Below are positions 25,943 through 38,172 of a stretch of 64,000 bases of DNA, piece by piece. The notes beneath the pieces were generated by a model. The model was not told the origin of the DNA. It searched no databases and saw only the letters and a program-made list of their open reading frames with translations. Where the stretch lies: positions 3,721,501 through 3,785,500 of the forward strand of contig NZ_CP033324.1 of the NCBI RefSeq assembly GCF_003710085.1. The letters run 5' to 3'. Each line of letters begins with the position of its first letter. Within the stretch, counting starts at the first letter, position 1. Made by a program: the position numbers and the translations under genes. Source of the DNA: Nocardioides pantholopis (GTDB taxonomy: Bacteria > Actinomycetota > Actinomycetes > Propionibacteriales > Nocardioidaceae).

Positions 25943-27130
25943 ATGCCGGTCACCCAACGCCAGCGGCACGCCACCCGCCTGCACGGCATCCCGCCGACGA
26001 TCTTCTCGCAGATGTCCGCGCTGGCGGCCCGCACGGGCGCCGTCAACCTCGGTCAGGGGTTCCCGGACGTCGACGGCCCGCCGGCGGTGATCGCGCAGGC
26101 CGTGGCCGCGTTGCGCGGCGGCGCCAACCAGTACGCCCCCGGCCCCGGGGTCCCCGCGCTGCGCGCGGCGATCGCGCGCCACCAGCGCCGCCACTACGGG
26201 ATCGACCTCGACCCCGACACCGAGGTCGTGGTCACCACCGGCTGCACCGAGGGGATCGCCGCGGCCCTGCTCGGCCTGGTCGACCCCGGCGACGAGGTGG
26301 TCGTGCTGGAGCCCTACTACGACTCCTACCTGGCGATGATCCAGATGGCCGGGGGCGTGCGCCGCCCGGTGACCCTGCGGGCGCCGGACTTCCGGCTCGA
26401 CGTGGACGCGCTGCGGGCCGCGGTGAGCCCCCGGACCCGGCTGATCCTGCTCAACAGCCCGCACAACCCGACCGGCACCGTGCTCACCCGCGCCGAGCTC
26501 CAGGCCGTCGCCGACGTGGCAGTGGAGCACGACCTGGTCGTGGTCACCGACGAGGTCTACGAGCACCTCACCTACGACGACCACGAGCACGTCCCGATCG
26601 CCACCCTGCCCGGCATGGCCGAGCGGACCCTGACCCTCTCCAGCGCCGGCAAGTCCTACTCGTTCACCGGTTGGAAGGTCGGCTGGGCGACCGGTCCGGC
26701 CGACCTGGTCGGCGCCGTGCTGGGCGCCAAGCAGTGGCTGACGTTCACCTCCGGCTCGCCGCTGCAGCCGGCGGTGGCGCACGCGCTCGACGAGGAGCCG
26801 GACTTCCCGCGGCGGCTGGCCCTCGAGCTGCGGGAGCGGCGCGACCTGCTGTGCGCGGGCCTGGCCGCCGCCGGGCTCGACGTCCGGGAGCCGGAGGGCA
26901 CCTACTTCGCGACGACCGACACCAGCGCCCTGGGGTGGCCCGACGGGCTGGCCTTCTGCCTGGCCCTGCCGGAGCGGGCCGGCGTCGTCGCGATCCCCAC
27001 CCAGGGGTTCCACGACGACGCCGACGCGGGCCGGCACCTGGTGCGGTGGGCGTTCTGCAAGCAGCCCGAGGTCATCGCCGAGGGAGTACGCCGGCTGGCG
27101 GCCGCCGACCTGCGCGCCGGCGGCCGCTGA
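25943..27130 (+). CDS. Class I/II pyridoxal-phosphate aminotransferase (DapC/KAT-like)
   Basis: A 395-residue fold-type I aminotransferase. The PLP lysine is in LSSAGKSYSFTGWKVGW, the NSPHNPTGTVL loop and VVTDEVYEHLTYD (PLP-contacting D and Y) are conserved, and the C-terminal arginine lies in VRWAFCK. The subgroup (NLGQGFPDVDGPP start) includes actinobacterial N-succinyldiaminopimelate aminotransferase and kynurenine/methionine aminotransferases. The exact substrate is open; a role in lysine synthesis is possible. Confidence 0.87.
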   Translation: MPVTQRQRHATRLHGIPPTIFSQMSALAARTGAVNLGQGFPDVDGPPAVIAQAVAALRGGANQYAPGPGVPALRAAIARHQRRHYGIDLDPDTEVVVTTGCTEGIAAALLGLVDPGDEVVVLEPYYDSYLAMIQMAGGVRRPVTLRAPDFRLDVDALRAAVSPRTRLILLNSPHNPTGTVLTRAELQAVADVAVEHDLVVVTDEVYEHLTYDDHEHVPIATLPGMAERTLTLSSAGKSYSFTGWKVGWATGPADLVGAVLGAKQWLTFTSGSPLQPAVAHALDEEPDFPRRLALELRERRDLLCAGLAAAGLDVREPEGTYFATTDTSALGWPDGLAFCLALPERAGVVAIPTQGFHDDADAGRHLVRWAFCKQPEVIAEGVRRLAAADLRAGGR

Positions 27131-27136
27131 GGCCGG

Positions 27137-27622
27137 TCAGGACCGGGGCTGGACCGGCGGCGGCGACTCTTGGCGCTGCTGCGGCGCACCGCGCGCGGCG
27201 TACCAGTCCTGCGCGCCACCGGTGAACAGCAGCACGATCACCGCGACCGCGCCGAGCAGCGTCACCAGCGAGACCACCGAGGCCAGCGCCACCAGGCTGA
27301 GCAGGGCCACCACCGCGGCCGAGACCACCAGCAGGACCCGGGCCACCTGCGAGCGCCGCATCGCGAACACCGCCAGGACCACCGCGACCAACGACCAGAC
27401 CGCGAGCAGCCCCGCGACCGCGCCCACGAAGTCGGCCATCGCCTGCCCGTCGCCGCCCCCGTCGCCGCCCCCGTCGCCGTCGCCGGAGGAGGTCACCACC
27501 ATCACGGCGGCGACGCCGAAGCCGAGCGTGGCGAGCCCGGCCATCACCAGCGTGACGACGCCGGCGGCGGTGACCGTGCCGGGCCGCCGGTCCCGGTCGG
27601 GTTCCTGCGCGGGGTCGCTCAT
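27137..27622 (-). CDS. Small membrane protein, paralogue 1 of 3
   Basis: A 161-residue protein with four hydrophobic segments (~20-45, ~65-90, ~95-120, ~120-140), a glycine/aspartate-rich loop (GDGDGGGDGGGDGQ) and a tail ending in GAQDWYAARG then a proline/glutamine-rich end. It begins MSDPAQEPDRDRRPGTVTAAGVVTLVMAGLA, and the same R-R-P-G-T-V-T-A-A-G start of the membrane region occurs in the next gene. I do not recognise the family. DNA similarity to the next gene shows a duplication. Confidence 0.75.
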   Translation of the reverse strand: MSDPAQEPDRDRRPGTVTAAGVVTLVMAGLATLGFGVAAVMVVTSSGDGDGGGDGGGDGQAMADFVGAVAGLLAVWSLVAVVLAVFAMRRSQVARVLLVVSAAVVALLSLVALASVVSLVTLLGAVAVIVLLFTGGAQDWYAARGAPQQRQESPPPVQPRS

Positions 27623-27674
27623 GCGCCGATGGAACCACGTCCGCCCGGCGACCCCGGCCTCGGCCGGTGACCGG

Positions 27675-28403
27675 TCAGGACCAGGGCTGGACCGGCTGCT
27701 GGGGGTCCCGGGACTCCCGGGAGTCATTGCGGCCGGCGTACCAGTCGTTGGCGCCGCCGGTGAACAGCAGCACGATCACCGCGATCGCGGCGATCAGGGG
27801 CACCAGCGAGACCGCGGACGTGATGGTCAGCAGGCTGAGCACGGCCGTGACCGCCGCCGAGATCACCAGCAGGATCCGGGCCACCTGCGAGCGGCGCATC
27901 GCAAGCACCGCGAGGACCACCGCGATCAGCGACCAGACCGCGAGCACCACGACCACGACGACCAGGAAGTCGATCAGGTCCGAGGCGCTGAAGCCGTCCA
28001 GCCCCTCGGTGTTGCGGACCTCGCGCTCGAGGTCGCTCTTGAGGTCGTCGGGGAAGGCCAGCAGCGCCAGCGCGGTGAGCCCGAACGCAAGCAGGGACAG
28101 CCCCGCCACGACCATCGTCACGATGCCGGCGGCGGTGACCGTGCCGGGCCGCCGGCCGCGGTCGGGCTCGGTCTGTCCGTACGCCGGGTAGGCCCCGCCG
28201 GGCTGGCCGTACGGCTGCTGGGGCTGCTGGCCCGGCGCGCCGTACGGCTGCGGGGCGGCCTGCCCGTAGGGCTCCTGGCCGGGCTGGTGACCGTAGGGGT
28301 TCGCGGGCGCCTGGCCGTAGGGCTGCTGCTGGGACGGCTGACCGTAGGGCTGGTCGGACGGCTGGTCGTCGTGCGGCCCGGGGCCCTGGGGGGAGTCACT
28401 CAT
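27675..28403 (-). CDS. Small membrane protein with PYGQ-rich tail, paralogue 2 of 3
   Basis: A 242-residue protein. Residues 1-82 are cytoplasmic or disordered and rich in Q, P, G and Y with repeated PYGQ and similar tetrapeptides; the remaining ~160 residues share RRPGTVTAAGIVTMVVAGLS and the end GANDWYAGR with paralogue 1. Such tails in actinobacterial membrane proteins can mediate self-association, but nothing here shows it. ATG 28403 overlaps the next gene's stop by four bases, so translation is coupled. Confidence 0.78.
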   Translation of the reverse strand: MSDSPQGPGPHDDQPSDQPYGQPSQQQPYGQAPANPYGHQPGQEPYGQAAPQPYGAPGQQPQQPYGQPGGAYPAYGQTEPDRGRRPGTVTAAGIVTMVVAGLSLLAFGLTALALLAFPDDLKSDLEREVRNTEGLDGFSASDLIDFLVVVVVVLAVWSLIAVVLAVLAMRRSQVARILLVISAAVTAVLSLLTITSAVSLVPLIAAIAVIVLLFTGGANDWYAGRNDSRESRDPQQPVQPWS

Positions 28404-29512
28404 GAGTTCATCGAACCACGTGCGGCGGTGAACCAGGAGCGGGACTCGGGACGCGACAGCAGCGCGACGGTCGCCACGCAGGCCAGGAACGGCACCGCCA
28501 GCACGATGCTGCCGGTCAGGGTTCCGGCCAGACAGACCAGGCCGGCCAGCGCGGCGGAGACCACCAGGGCGACCCGCGCCCAGCGGACCCGCCGGAACGC
28601 CAGCACCGCGACGACGCTCACGGCCGCGCACCACACGACGACCAGGGCCGCGACCACGAGCACGGCGGACACCAGCTGGTCCTGGGTCATCTCGGCGGAC
28701 TCCAGCAGGTCCGGGCGCTGGCGGAGCATCTCGTCGAAGATCGGGTCCGGGGCCGCGGCCATCACCAGCGCGGTGAGCAGCATCAGGCCGCCGACGACGC
28801 CTGCGGCCGACCAGGTGAGGACACAGGCCCAGAGCACGACGGCGGGGCGGCTGGCCGCCTGCAGGTCGGCCCGCTGGGCACCCGCCGGTCCGGCGTACGG
28901 CGCCTGCGCCTGGCTCGGCGCGGTGCCGTAGCCGGCCCACGGACGCGGGGCGGACGCCTGCTCGCCGGGCCGGTCGGCGTGGGGCCGGTCCACCTGGGGC
29001 CGCTCGGTCTGGGGCTGCTGGACGGGCGGCGGCCACACCGGGGCCGCCGAGCGCTCTGCCTGGACGGACCGGGGCGCGGGCCGGTCGATCCCGGCGAACC
29101 AGTCCCGGGCGGGCTGCAGCCACAGCATCGCCACGGCGGCCGCGACGACCGAGGACATGAACCCGCCGGCCACCAGCCCGCTGATGAACAGCGGCACGGC
29201 CAGCACCGAGAGCACGACCCGGGCGCTGCGGGAGCGCTGCAGGACCTGGTAGCCCAGGACCAGAGCGGCCGCGGCGCAGGCGCCGGCGACCATCGCCATG
29301 GTCCGGAGCAGGTCGAGGACCCCCTCCACGCCCAGCCCGAGCCCGTCGCCGGGCGGCTCGGCGAGGAAGTCCTCGACCGCCTCGCGGGTGCGCAGGGAGG
29401 AGATCCCGGCGACCTGCTCGAAGACCGAGACCACGACGAACATCGACCCGCCCATGATCAGCCAGGCCGACATCGTCACCTGGCGCGGTCTGGTGGAGAC
29501 GGGCTCACTCAT
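28400..29512 (-). CDS. Membrane protein with an internal duplication, paralogue 3 of 3
   Basis: A 370-residue protein with two copies of a roughly 120-residue four-helix unit. Each copy has an S/V-R-x-A-R-V-x-L-x-V stretch and ends in W-F-x-G/A: SARVVLSVLAVPLF ... RDWFAG (~95-145) and WARVALVVSAALA ... RSWFTA (~305-362). A proline/glutamine-rich loop joins them (~150-210). The unit is the same as in the two downstream genes. First gene of a run that ends at 27137; function unknown. Confidence 0.78.
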   Translation of the reverse strand: MSEPVSTRPRQVTMSAWLIMGGSMFVVVSVFEQVAGISSLRTREAVEDFLAEPPGDGLGLGVEGVLDLLRTMAMVAGACAAAALVLGYQVLQRSRSARVVLSVLAVPLFISGLVAGGFMSSVVAAAVAMLWLQPARDWFAGIDRPAPRSVQAERSAAPVWPPPVQQPQTERPQVDRPHADRPGEQASAPRPWAGYGTAPSQAQAPYAGPAGAQRADLQAASRPAVVLWACVLTWSAAGVVGGLMLLTALVMAAAPDPIFDEMLRQRPDLLESAEMTQDQLVSAVLVVAALVVVWCAAVSVVAVLAFRRVRWARVALVVSAALAGLVCLAGTLTGSIVLAVPFLACVATVALLSRPESRSWFTAARGSMNS

Positions 29513-29553
29513 GGGCCCATTCCATCAGGTCGCCGGGCACGGCCCGACGCCGC

Positions 29554-32163
<2,610 letters not shown>

Positions 32164-32225
32164 CTGGTCTCCTGAGGAAGAGGTTCAGCGTGGATCCGGA
32201 CGTCTCGCGGCGTCGGCGTCACCAG

Positions 32226-32262
32226 ACTCAACATGCCCGGAGTTGAGTCTGTTCCACTCAAC
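32226..32262. promoter_or_regulatory. HspR operator (HAIR) of clpB, with a third half-site
   Basis: GTTGAGT (32242-32248), seven bases, ACTCAAC (32256-32262) matches the HAIR consensus CTTGAGT-N7-ACTCAAG in all but the outermost pair. A further ACTCAAC lies at 32226-32232, making three half-sites. The site is 80-100 bases before the clpB start. HspR, encoded at 32586, represses such sites together with DnaK in Actinobacteria (established). Confidence 0.85.
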
Positions 32263-32347
32263 TTTAGCGGGTGCCCTGCGACGCCCGTCACGTCGGCGCG
32301 GGCGCGGCCCGGTGGTCCGGTCGGGTCCGGCGTGCGGGGCCGTCGCG

Positions 32348-32353
32348 TAGCCT
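32348..32353 (+). promoter_or_regulatory. -10 box TAGCCT for the 72-aa gene (leaderless)
   Basis: TAGCCT is followed by six bases and the ATG at 32360. Confidence 0.4.
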
Positions 32354-32359
32354 GCCCGC

Positions 32360-32578
32360 ATGACCAGCGACCGCGAGACCGCCGAGGCCGAGCTCGTCTA
32401 CGCCACCGCGGATCGGCTGTGCGAGCAGCCGGACCCGGTCGAGGACGTGGCGATCGCCCACGAGTCCGGGGTGGACCTCGAGACCGTCCGCCGGTGGCTG
32501 GACGAGGCCGAGGACACCCGCTTCGAGGTGCGCACCTTCGGCAGCACCCGGACCGTGGTCCGCGGCCGCTCGATGTAG
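32360..32578 (+). CDS. Hypothetical 72-aa protein
   Basis: An acidic small protein (MTSDRETAEAELVYATADRLCEQPDPVEDVAIAHESGVDLETVRRWLDEAEDTRF...). Two short helices with a V-D-L-E-T-V-R-R-W-L segment could form an HTH-like or wHTH fold, but I do not recognise a family. It is transcribed between clpB and hspR on the other strand. The leaderless start and GC-rich third positions suggest a real gene. Its place inside the heat-shock cluster may be coincidence. Confidence 0.6.
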   Translation: MTSDRETAEAELVYATADRLCEQPDPVEDVAIAHESGVDLETVRRWLDEAEDTRFEVRTFGSTRTVVRGRSM

Positions 32579-32585
32579 CGCGGGC

Positions 32586-33017
32586 TCAGCGGCCGCGGCG
32601 CCAGACGACCATCGACCCCGCGACCGCCTGGTGCAGCACCGGGAGCTTGTTGACCGGCTCCCCGTCGCTCGAGCGGGACGGCGCCCGCAGCGCCTGCTTG
32701 GTGGCCTCGAGCTCGGCCAGCAGCTCCTCGTTGCGGGCCGACAGCGCGGTGAGGCGGGTCTCGAGGTCGAGGATCCGGCGCACGCCCTCGATGCCGATCC
32801 CGGCGGCGGTGAGGTCGGCGATCTCGCGCAGCCGCTCGATGTCGCGCGCTGAGTAGCGCCGACCACCGCCGCCGGTACGGCGCGGCGTGATCAGGCCGAG
32901 CCGCTCGTAGGTGCGCAGCGTCTGCGGGTGCAGACCGGTCAGCTCGGCGGCGACGCTGATCACGAACACCGCCGCGTCCGGCCCCGGGGGGCCGCCGAAG
33001 GGCTCCCGGCGGGACAT
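32586..33017 (-). CDS. hspR: Heat-shock repressor HspR (MerR family)
   Basis: A 143-residue MerR-type regulator: VFVISVAAELTGLHPQTLRTYERLGLITPRRTGGGGRRYSARDIERL is the DNA-binding HTH with wing, followed by a coiled coil (LETRLTALSARNEELLAELEATKQALR). HspR binds HAIR sites as co-repressor with DnaK and shuts off dnaK and clpB. Its ATG overlaps the dnaJ stop by one base (TGATG), the usual last gene of the dnaK operon. Confidence 0.94.
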   Translation of the reverse strand: MSRREPFGGPPGPDAAVFVISVAAELTGLHPQTLRTYERLGLITPRRTGGGGRRYSARDIERLREIADLTAAGIGIEGVRRILDLETRLTALSARNEELLAELEATKQALRAPSRSSDGEPVNKLPVLHQAVAGSMVVWRRGR

Positions 33018-34219
33018 CAGGACCCGGCCTCGCTGAAGAGGTTCGCTCGCAGCGGGGAGTCCGCCGTGGCGTCGCGGTAGGCCTCGACCGCCCGGCGGGC
33101 GGTCTCGTCGAGCACCGCCGGGACCTGGACCCGCACCGTGGCGAGCAGGTCGCCGACCGTGCCGTCGGCCTTCCGGGCGCCCTTGCCGCGCACCCGGAAG
33201 GTGCGGCCGTCCGGGGTGCCGGACGGGATCCGCAGGGTGACCGGGGAGCCGCCGAGGGTGGGGATCTTGATCTCGGCACCGAGCGCGAGCTCGTCGAAGC
33301 GCACCGGCACGTCGAGGGCGAGGTTGTCGCCCGAGCGCTTGAACAGCCGGTGCGGGCTGACCTTGACGGTGACGTACAGGTCGCCGGCCGGGCCGCCGTT
33401 CTCGCCGGCCGCGCCCTTGCCGCGCAGCCGGATCCGCTGGCCGTCCTTGACCCCCGCGGGGATCCGGGCCTGGATGGTGCGCGCCGAGGTGCCGCGCCCG
33501 GAGCCGTGGCAGGTCGGGCAGGGCTGGTCGTAGACCAGCTGGCGCCCGCCGCAGCCGGGGCAGGTCTCGTTCATCGAGAATCCGCCGCCGACCGAGGCCA
33601 CCGTGTAGCCGGCCCCTTCGCACTGGGGGCACACGTGCGGCTTGGTGCCGGGCTTGCCACCGGTGCCGTTGCACGTCGGGCAGGGCGCGTCGGAGGTCAG
33701 CCGCAGCGAGATCGTCACGCCCTCGAGCGCGTCGGTGAAGCTGATCGTCGCGGTGCTCTCGACGTCGGCGCCCTTCTGGGCACGCCGGGCCTGCTGCTGG
33801 CGGCGGCCGAAGCCGCCTCCGGCGCCCCCGAACAGGTCACCGAACATGTCACCGAAGCCGCCGGCGCCCGCGCCGCCCGAGGCCCGGTCGCGCAGCAGGT
33901 CGTCGAGGTTGAAGCCGCCACCCTGGCCGGAGGTGCCGCCGGGGAAGCCACCGCGGAAGCCGCCGGAGCCGTACAGCGAGCGCATCTCGTCGTACTTCGC
34001 GCGCTTGTCGGGGTCACCGATGACGTCGTAGGCCTCGGCGACCGACTTGAACTTCTCGTGCTTGGCGGTGTCCCCGGGGTTGGAGTCGGGGTGGTTGGCG
34101 CGCGCGAGCTTGCGGTAGGCCTTCTTGATCTCCTCGGCCGTGGCGTCCTTGCTGACCCCGAGCTCGGCGTAGAAGTCCTTCTGCGCCCACTCGGGCCGGA
34201 AGCCCTCGTTGTTGCTCAC
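33017..34219 (-). CDS. dnaJ: Chaperone DnaJ (type I)
   Basis: A 400-residue Hsp40. The J-domain (~10-75) has the HPD motif in RANHPDSNPGD. A G/F-rich stretch follows (~80-135, with FGDMFGDLFGGAGGGF). Four C-x-x-C repeats (CPTCNGTG, CPQCEGAG, CPGCGGRQ, CPTCHGSG) bind two zinc ions; the third repeat lacks the usual final glycine pattern. A C-terminal substrate domain completes it. GTG 34219 is preceded by GAGGAGG. It sits 73 bases after grpE, with a strong hairpin between. Confidence 0.96.
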   Translation of the reverse strand: MSNNEGFRPEWAQKDFYAELGVSKDATAEEIKKAYRKLARANHPDSNPGDTAKHEKFKSVAEAYDVIGDPDKRAKYDEMRSLYGSGGFRGGFPGGTSGQGGGFNLDDLLRDRASGGAGAGGFGDMFGDLFGGAGGGFGRRQQQARRAQKGADVESTATISFTDALEGVTISLRLTSDAPCPTCNGTGGKPGTKPHVCPQCEGAGYTVASVGGGFSMNETCPGCGGRQLVYDQPCPTCHGSGRGTSARTIQARIPAGVKDGQRIRLRGKGAAGENGGPAGDLYVTVKVSPHRLFKRSGDNLALDVPVRFDELALGAEIKIPTLGGSPVTLRIPSGTPDGRTFRVRGKGARKADGTVGDLLATVRVQVPAVLDETARRAVEAYRDATADSPLRANLFSEAGS

Positions 34220-34248
34220 GCATGCCCTCCTCTCGTTCGGATGCGGGT

Positions 34249-34285
34249 CCGGCGGGCCCGGCCGAGGTTCGGCCGGGCCCGCCGG
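34249..34285 (-). promoter_or_regulatory. Very stable mRNA hairpin between grpE and dnaJ
   Basis: A perfect 15-base stem (34251-34265 with 34269-34283) and three-base loop, extendable to 17 pairs (34249-34285), lies in the 73-base grpE-dnaJ gap. The stem is almost pure G/C. No T run follows. It may be a processing or attenuation site that lowers DnaJ and HspR relative to DnaK and GrpE (inference). Confidence 0.6.
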
Positions 34286-34292
34286 GCCGGGG

Positions 34293-34978
34293 TCACTCTG
34301 TCGGGGTTGCCGGGCTCGCCGGGTCGACCACCAGGACCTGGGCGGCGCGCAGCACGCGCTCACCCATCCGGTAGCCGGCCTTCGCGACCACCTTGCAGGT
34401 GGTCACCTCGACGTCCGGGTCCTGCCCGAGGTGGCTCAGCGCCTCGTGCAGGGCCGGGTCGAACGGGTCACCGGGGACGCCGAACTTGGTCAGCCCCTGG
34501 TTGGCGACCGCGCGCTCGAGCTGCTCGGCGACGGTCTTGAACCCGTCCTCGAGCGGCCCGTGCTCGCGGGCCCGGTCGATCGTGTCCAGGACCTCGGTGA
34601 CCGGCGCGAGCGCGGCGTACGTCGCGTTCTGCTGGATCAGCTCGCGGTCCCGGTCGACCCGGCGCTTGTAGTTGAGGAACTCGGCCTGGATGCGCTGGAG
34701 GTCGGTGGTCCGCTCCGCCAGCTCCATCCGCAGCACCTCGACCTGGTCGCGCGCCGCCTGCAGCGGGTCGCCACCGGTCTCCGCACCACCGTCGGACCCG
34801 GCCCCGCCCTCGACGTCACCCTCGATGTCGGAGGCATCGAGGTCGGGCCCGGGCGCCGTGGGGGTCTCGGCGACCCCCGGGTCGTCCGGGTGACCGGCGG
34901 CGTCGCCGGTCACCGGGTCCACCGGGTCATCGGTCGGCCCGCCGGTGGGCGGCCGCTGCTGGTCGGGCCGCTCCTCGC

Positions 34979-34982
<4 letters not shown>
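34293..34982 (-). CDS. grpE: Nucleotide exchange factor GrpE
   Basis: A 229-residue DnaK cofactor that releases ADP. The first ~75 residues are an acidic, disordered extension rich in D, P and G; the coiled-coil stalk is ~75-130 ([30 protein letters not shown]), and the beta domain ends with [24 protein letters not shown] 34982 overlaps the dnaK stop by four bases. Normal for Actinobacteria. Confidence 0.95.
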
Positions 34983-36835
<1,853 letters not shown>

Positions 36836-37170
36836 GGGAATTCACCTTCCGGTTCTTGCTCGGGGATCTTGCAGGTCTGTGTCTTCAAGCTGTGGCTGCG
36901 AGCTGTCCGCCAGGCCCCGCAGGCGGCCCGGGCACGCTCGTGCCCGGCCGTGCGGGCCGGCGTCGCCAGCTGCATCGCTGCCGTGAGTCTGACAAAACAC
37001 TTGAGTTCGTTCAACTCAAGTTTGCTCACATGGCTCAACGCCAGGTGGACCGTTGGTTGTTCCCGCCGCGGGAGGTTTTCTCGAACCGCGTGCCGCCGTG
37101 GACCTCCTCCGGTGACCCGATCCGGCCCGGAGCACACGGGTCGGCGGGCCCCAGGTGGTTGGATCGGCCC
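36836..37170. promoter_or_regulatory. Divergent regulatory region of dnaK and the M28 lipoprotein gene (335 bp, no gene)
   Basis: No gene lies here. On the dnaK side it holds a perfect HAIR operator (37000-37020), a likely -35 TTGAAC inside it with CAGACT 17 bases further on the minus strand, and a leader of about 150 bases. A hairpin in the leader (CCGGGCACG, two bases, CGTGCCCGG at 36928-36947) could affect translation. On the peptidase side no clear promoter is seen. Confidence 0.55.
37000..37020. promoter_or_regulatory. HspR operator (HAIR) of dnaK, perfect consensus
   Basis: CTTGAGT, seven bases, ACTCAAG: an exact match to the HAIR consensus bound by HspR. It covers the likely -35 region of dnaK (TTGAAC on the minus strand), so HspR binding would block the polymerase. 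Confidence 0.9.
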
Positions 37171-38169
37171 ATGAGGCCCCGGACGCTGGTGCTCGCGGGA
37201 GCTGTCGCGTGCGTCGCCCTGGCCGCCGGCTGCTCGGACTCCCCGAGCCCCGCGCCGGACCAGCCCCGCGAGCCGCGCTCCGCCGCGCCGACCCAGGCGG
37301 CACCACCCACCCAGCCACCCACCCAGGCGACCGAGCCGGCGCCCGCACCCCAGAGCGCGCCCAGGGTCGCGCCCGACGACGTCCGGGTCGCGACGGCGCA
37401 GGCCGCGGTGCGCCACCTGGCCGGGCGGATCGGACCGCGGCCCGGCACCTCCCCGGCGTACTTCCGGGCGGCGGCGTGGGTGCACGACGAGCTCGCCGGT
37501 CTGGGCTGGCAGGTCCGCCGTCAGCGGTTCCGTGCCCCGGCGGGCGTCTCGTGGGGCGTGCCGGTGCCCGGCGGGCGCTCGACGAACGTGATCGCCACCC
37601 GCGGCGACGTCCGACCGGGTCGGCCCTGGCTGCTGGTCGGAGCCCACCTGGACACCGTTCCGCAGGCGCCCGGGGCCGAGGACAACGCCTCCGGCGTCGG
37701 GGTCCTGCTCGCGGTCGCGGAGGCCGTGGCGGCGCGGCGGACCCGGCTGCCCGTCGTCCTGGTGGCGTTCGGCGCCGAGGAGCCCCGCGGGCCCACCGAC
37801 GCCGACCACCACTACGGGTCTCGCGCGTACGTCGCGTCGCTGCCGGCCCGCGAGCGCCGGGCCCTGCGCGGGATGGTCTCGCTGGACCGGGTCGGCGTCG
37901 GCGGCACCCTCCCCGTCGGGAGCGTCGAGGCCGGCGACCCGCTGCGTGCCGAGGTGCTCGCCGCCGCGCGGCGGGCCGGCGTCCCGACCCAGGCCGAGGA
38001 CGGCCAGCGCTCGAGCGACCACTGGTCGTTCGTCCGGGCCGGCCTGCCCGGCGTCCGGCTCGGCAGCACGCCGTACGCCGGCTACCACTCCGCGGGCGAC
38101 ACCCCCGGGGTGGTCGAGCGTGAGCAGCTGGAGCGGACCGCCCGGACCGTCGTCGCCTGGCTGCGCTGA
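37171..38169 (+). CDS. M28-family metallopeptidase lipoprotein
   Basis: A 332-residue secreted lipoprotein: signal with lipobox LAAGC (Cys21), then ~45 residues rich in P, T and A. The zinc-peptidase domain has metal-binding motifs VGAHLDTVP, EDNASGVG, FGAEEPRG, SSDHWSF and YHSAGDTP, in the order of M28 aminopeptidases. It probably acts in the cell wall on peptides. Divergent from dnaK. Confidence 0.85.
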   Translation: MRPRTLVLAGAVACVALAAGCSDSPSPAPDQPREPRSAAPTQAAPPTQPPTQATEPAPAPQSAPRVAPDDVRVATAQAAVRHLAGRIGPRPGTSPAYFRAAAWVHDELAGLGWQVRRQRFRAPAGVSWGVPVPGGRSTNVIATRGDVRPGRPWLLVGAHLDTVPQAPGAEDNASGVGVLLAVAEAVAARRTRLPVVLVAFGAEEPRGPTDADHHYGSRAYVASLPARERRALRGMVSLDRVGVGGTLPVGSVEAGDPLRAEVLAAARRAGVPTQAEDGQRSSDHWSFVRAGLPGVRLGSTPYAGYHSAGDTPGVVEREQLERTARTVVAWLR

Positions 38170-38172
38170 GCC

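Noticed and set aside
27222-28931. 569-codon plus-strand frame over the membrane paralogues
   Set aside because: Antisense of GC-rich membrane genes, rich in T, A and R, no family.
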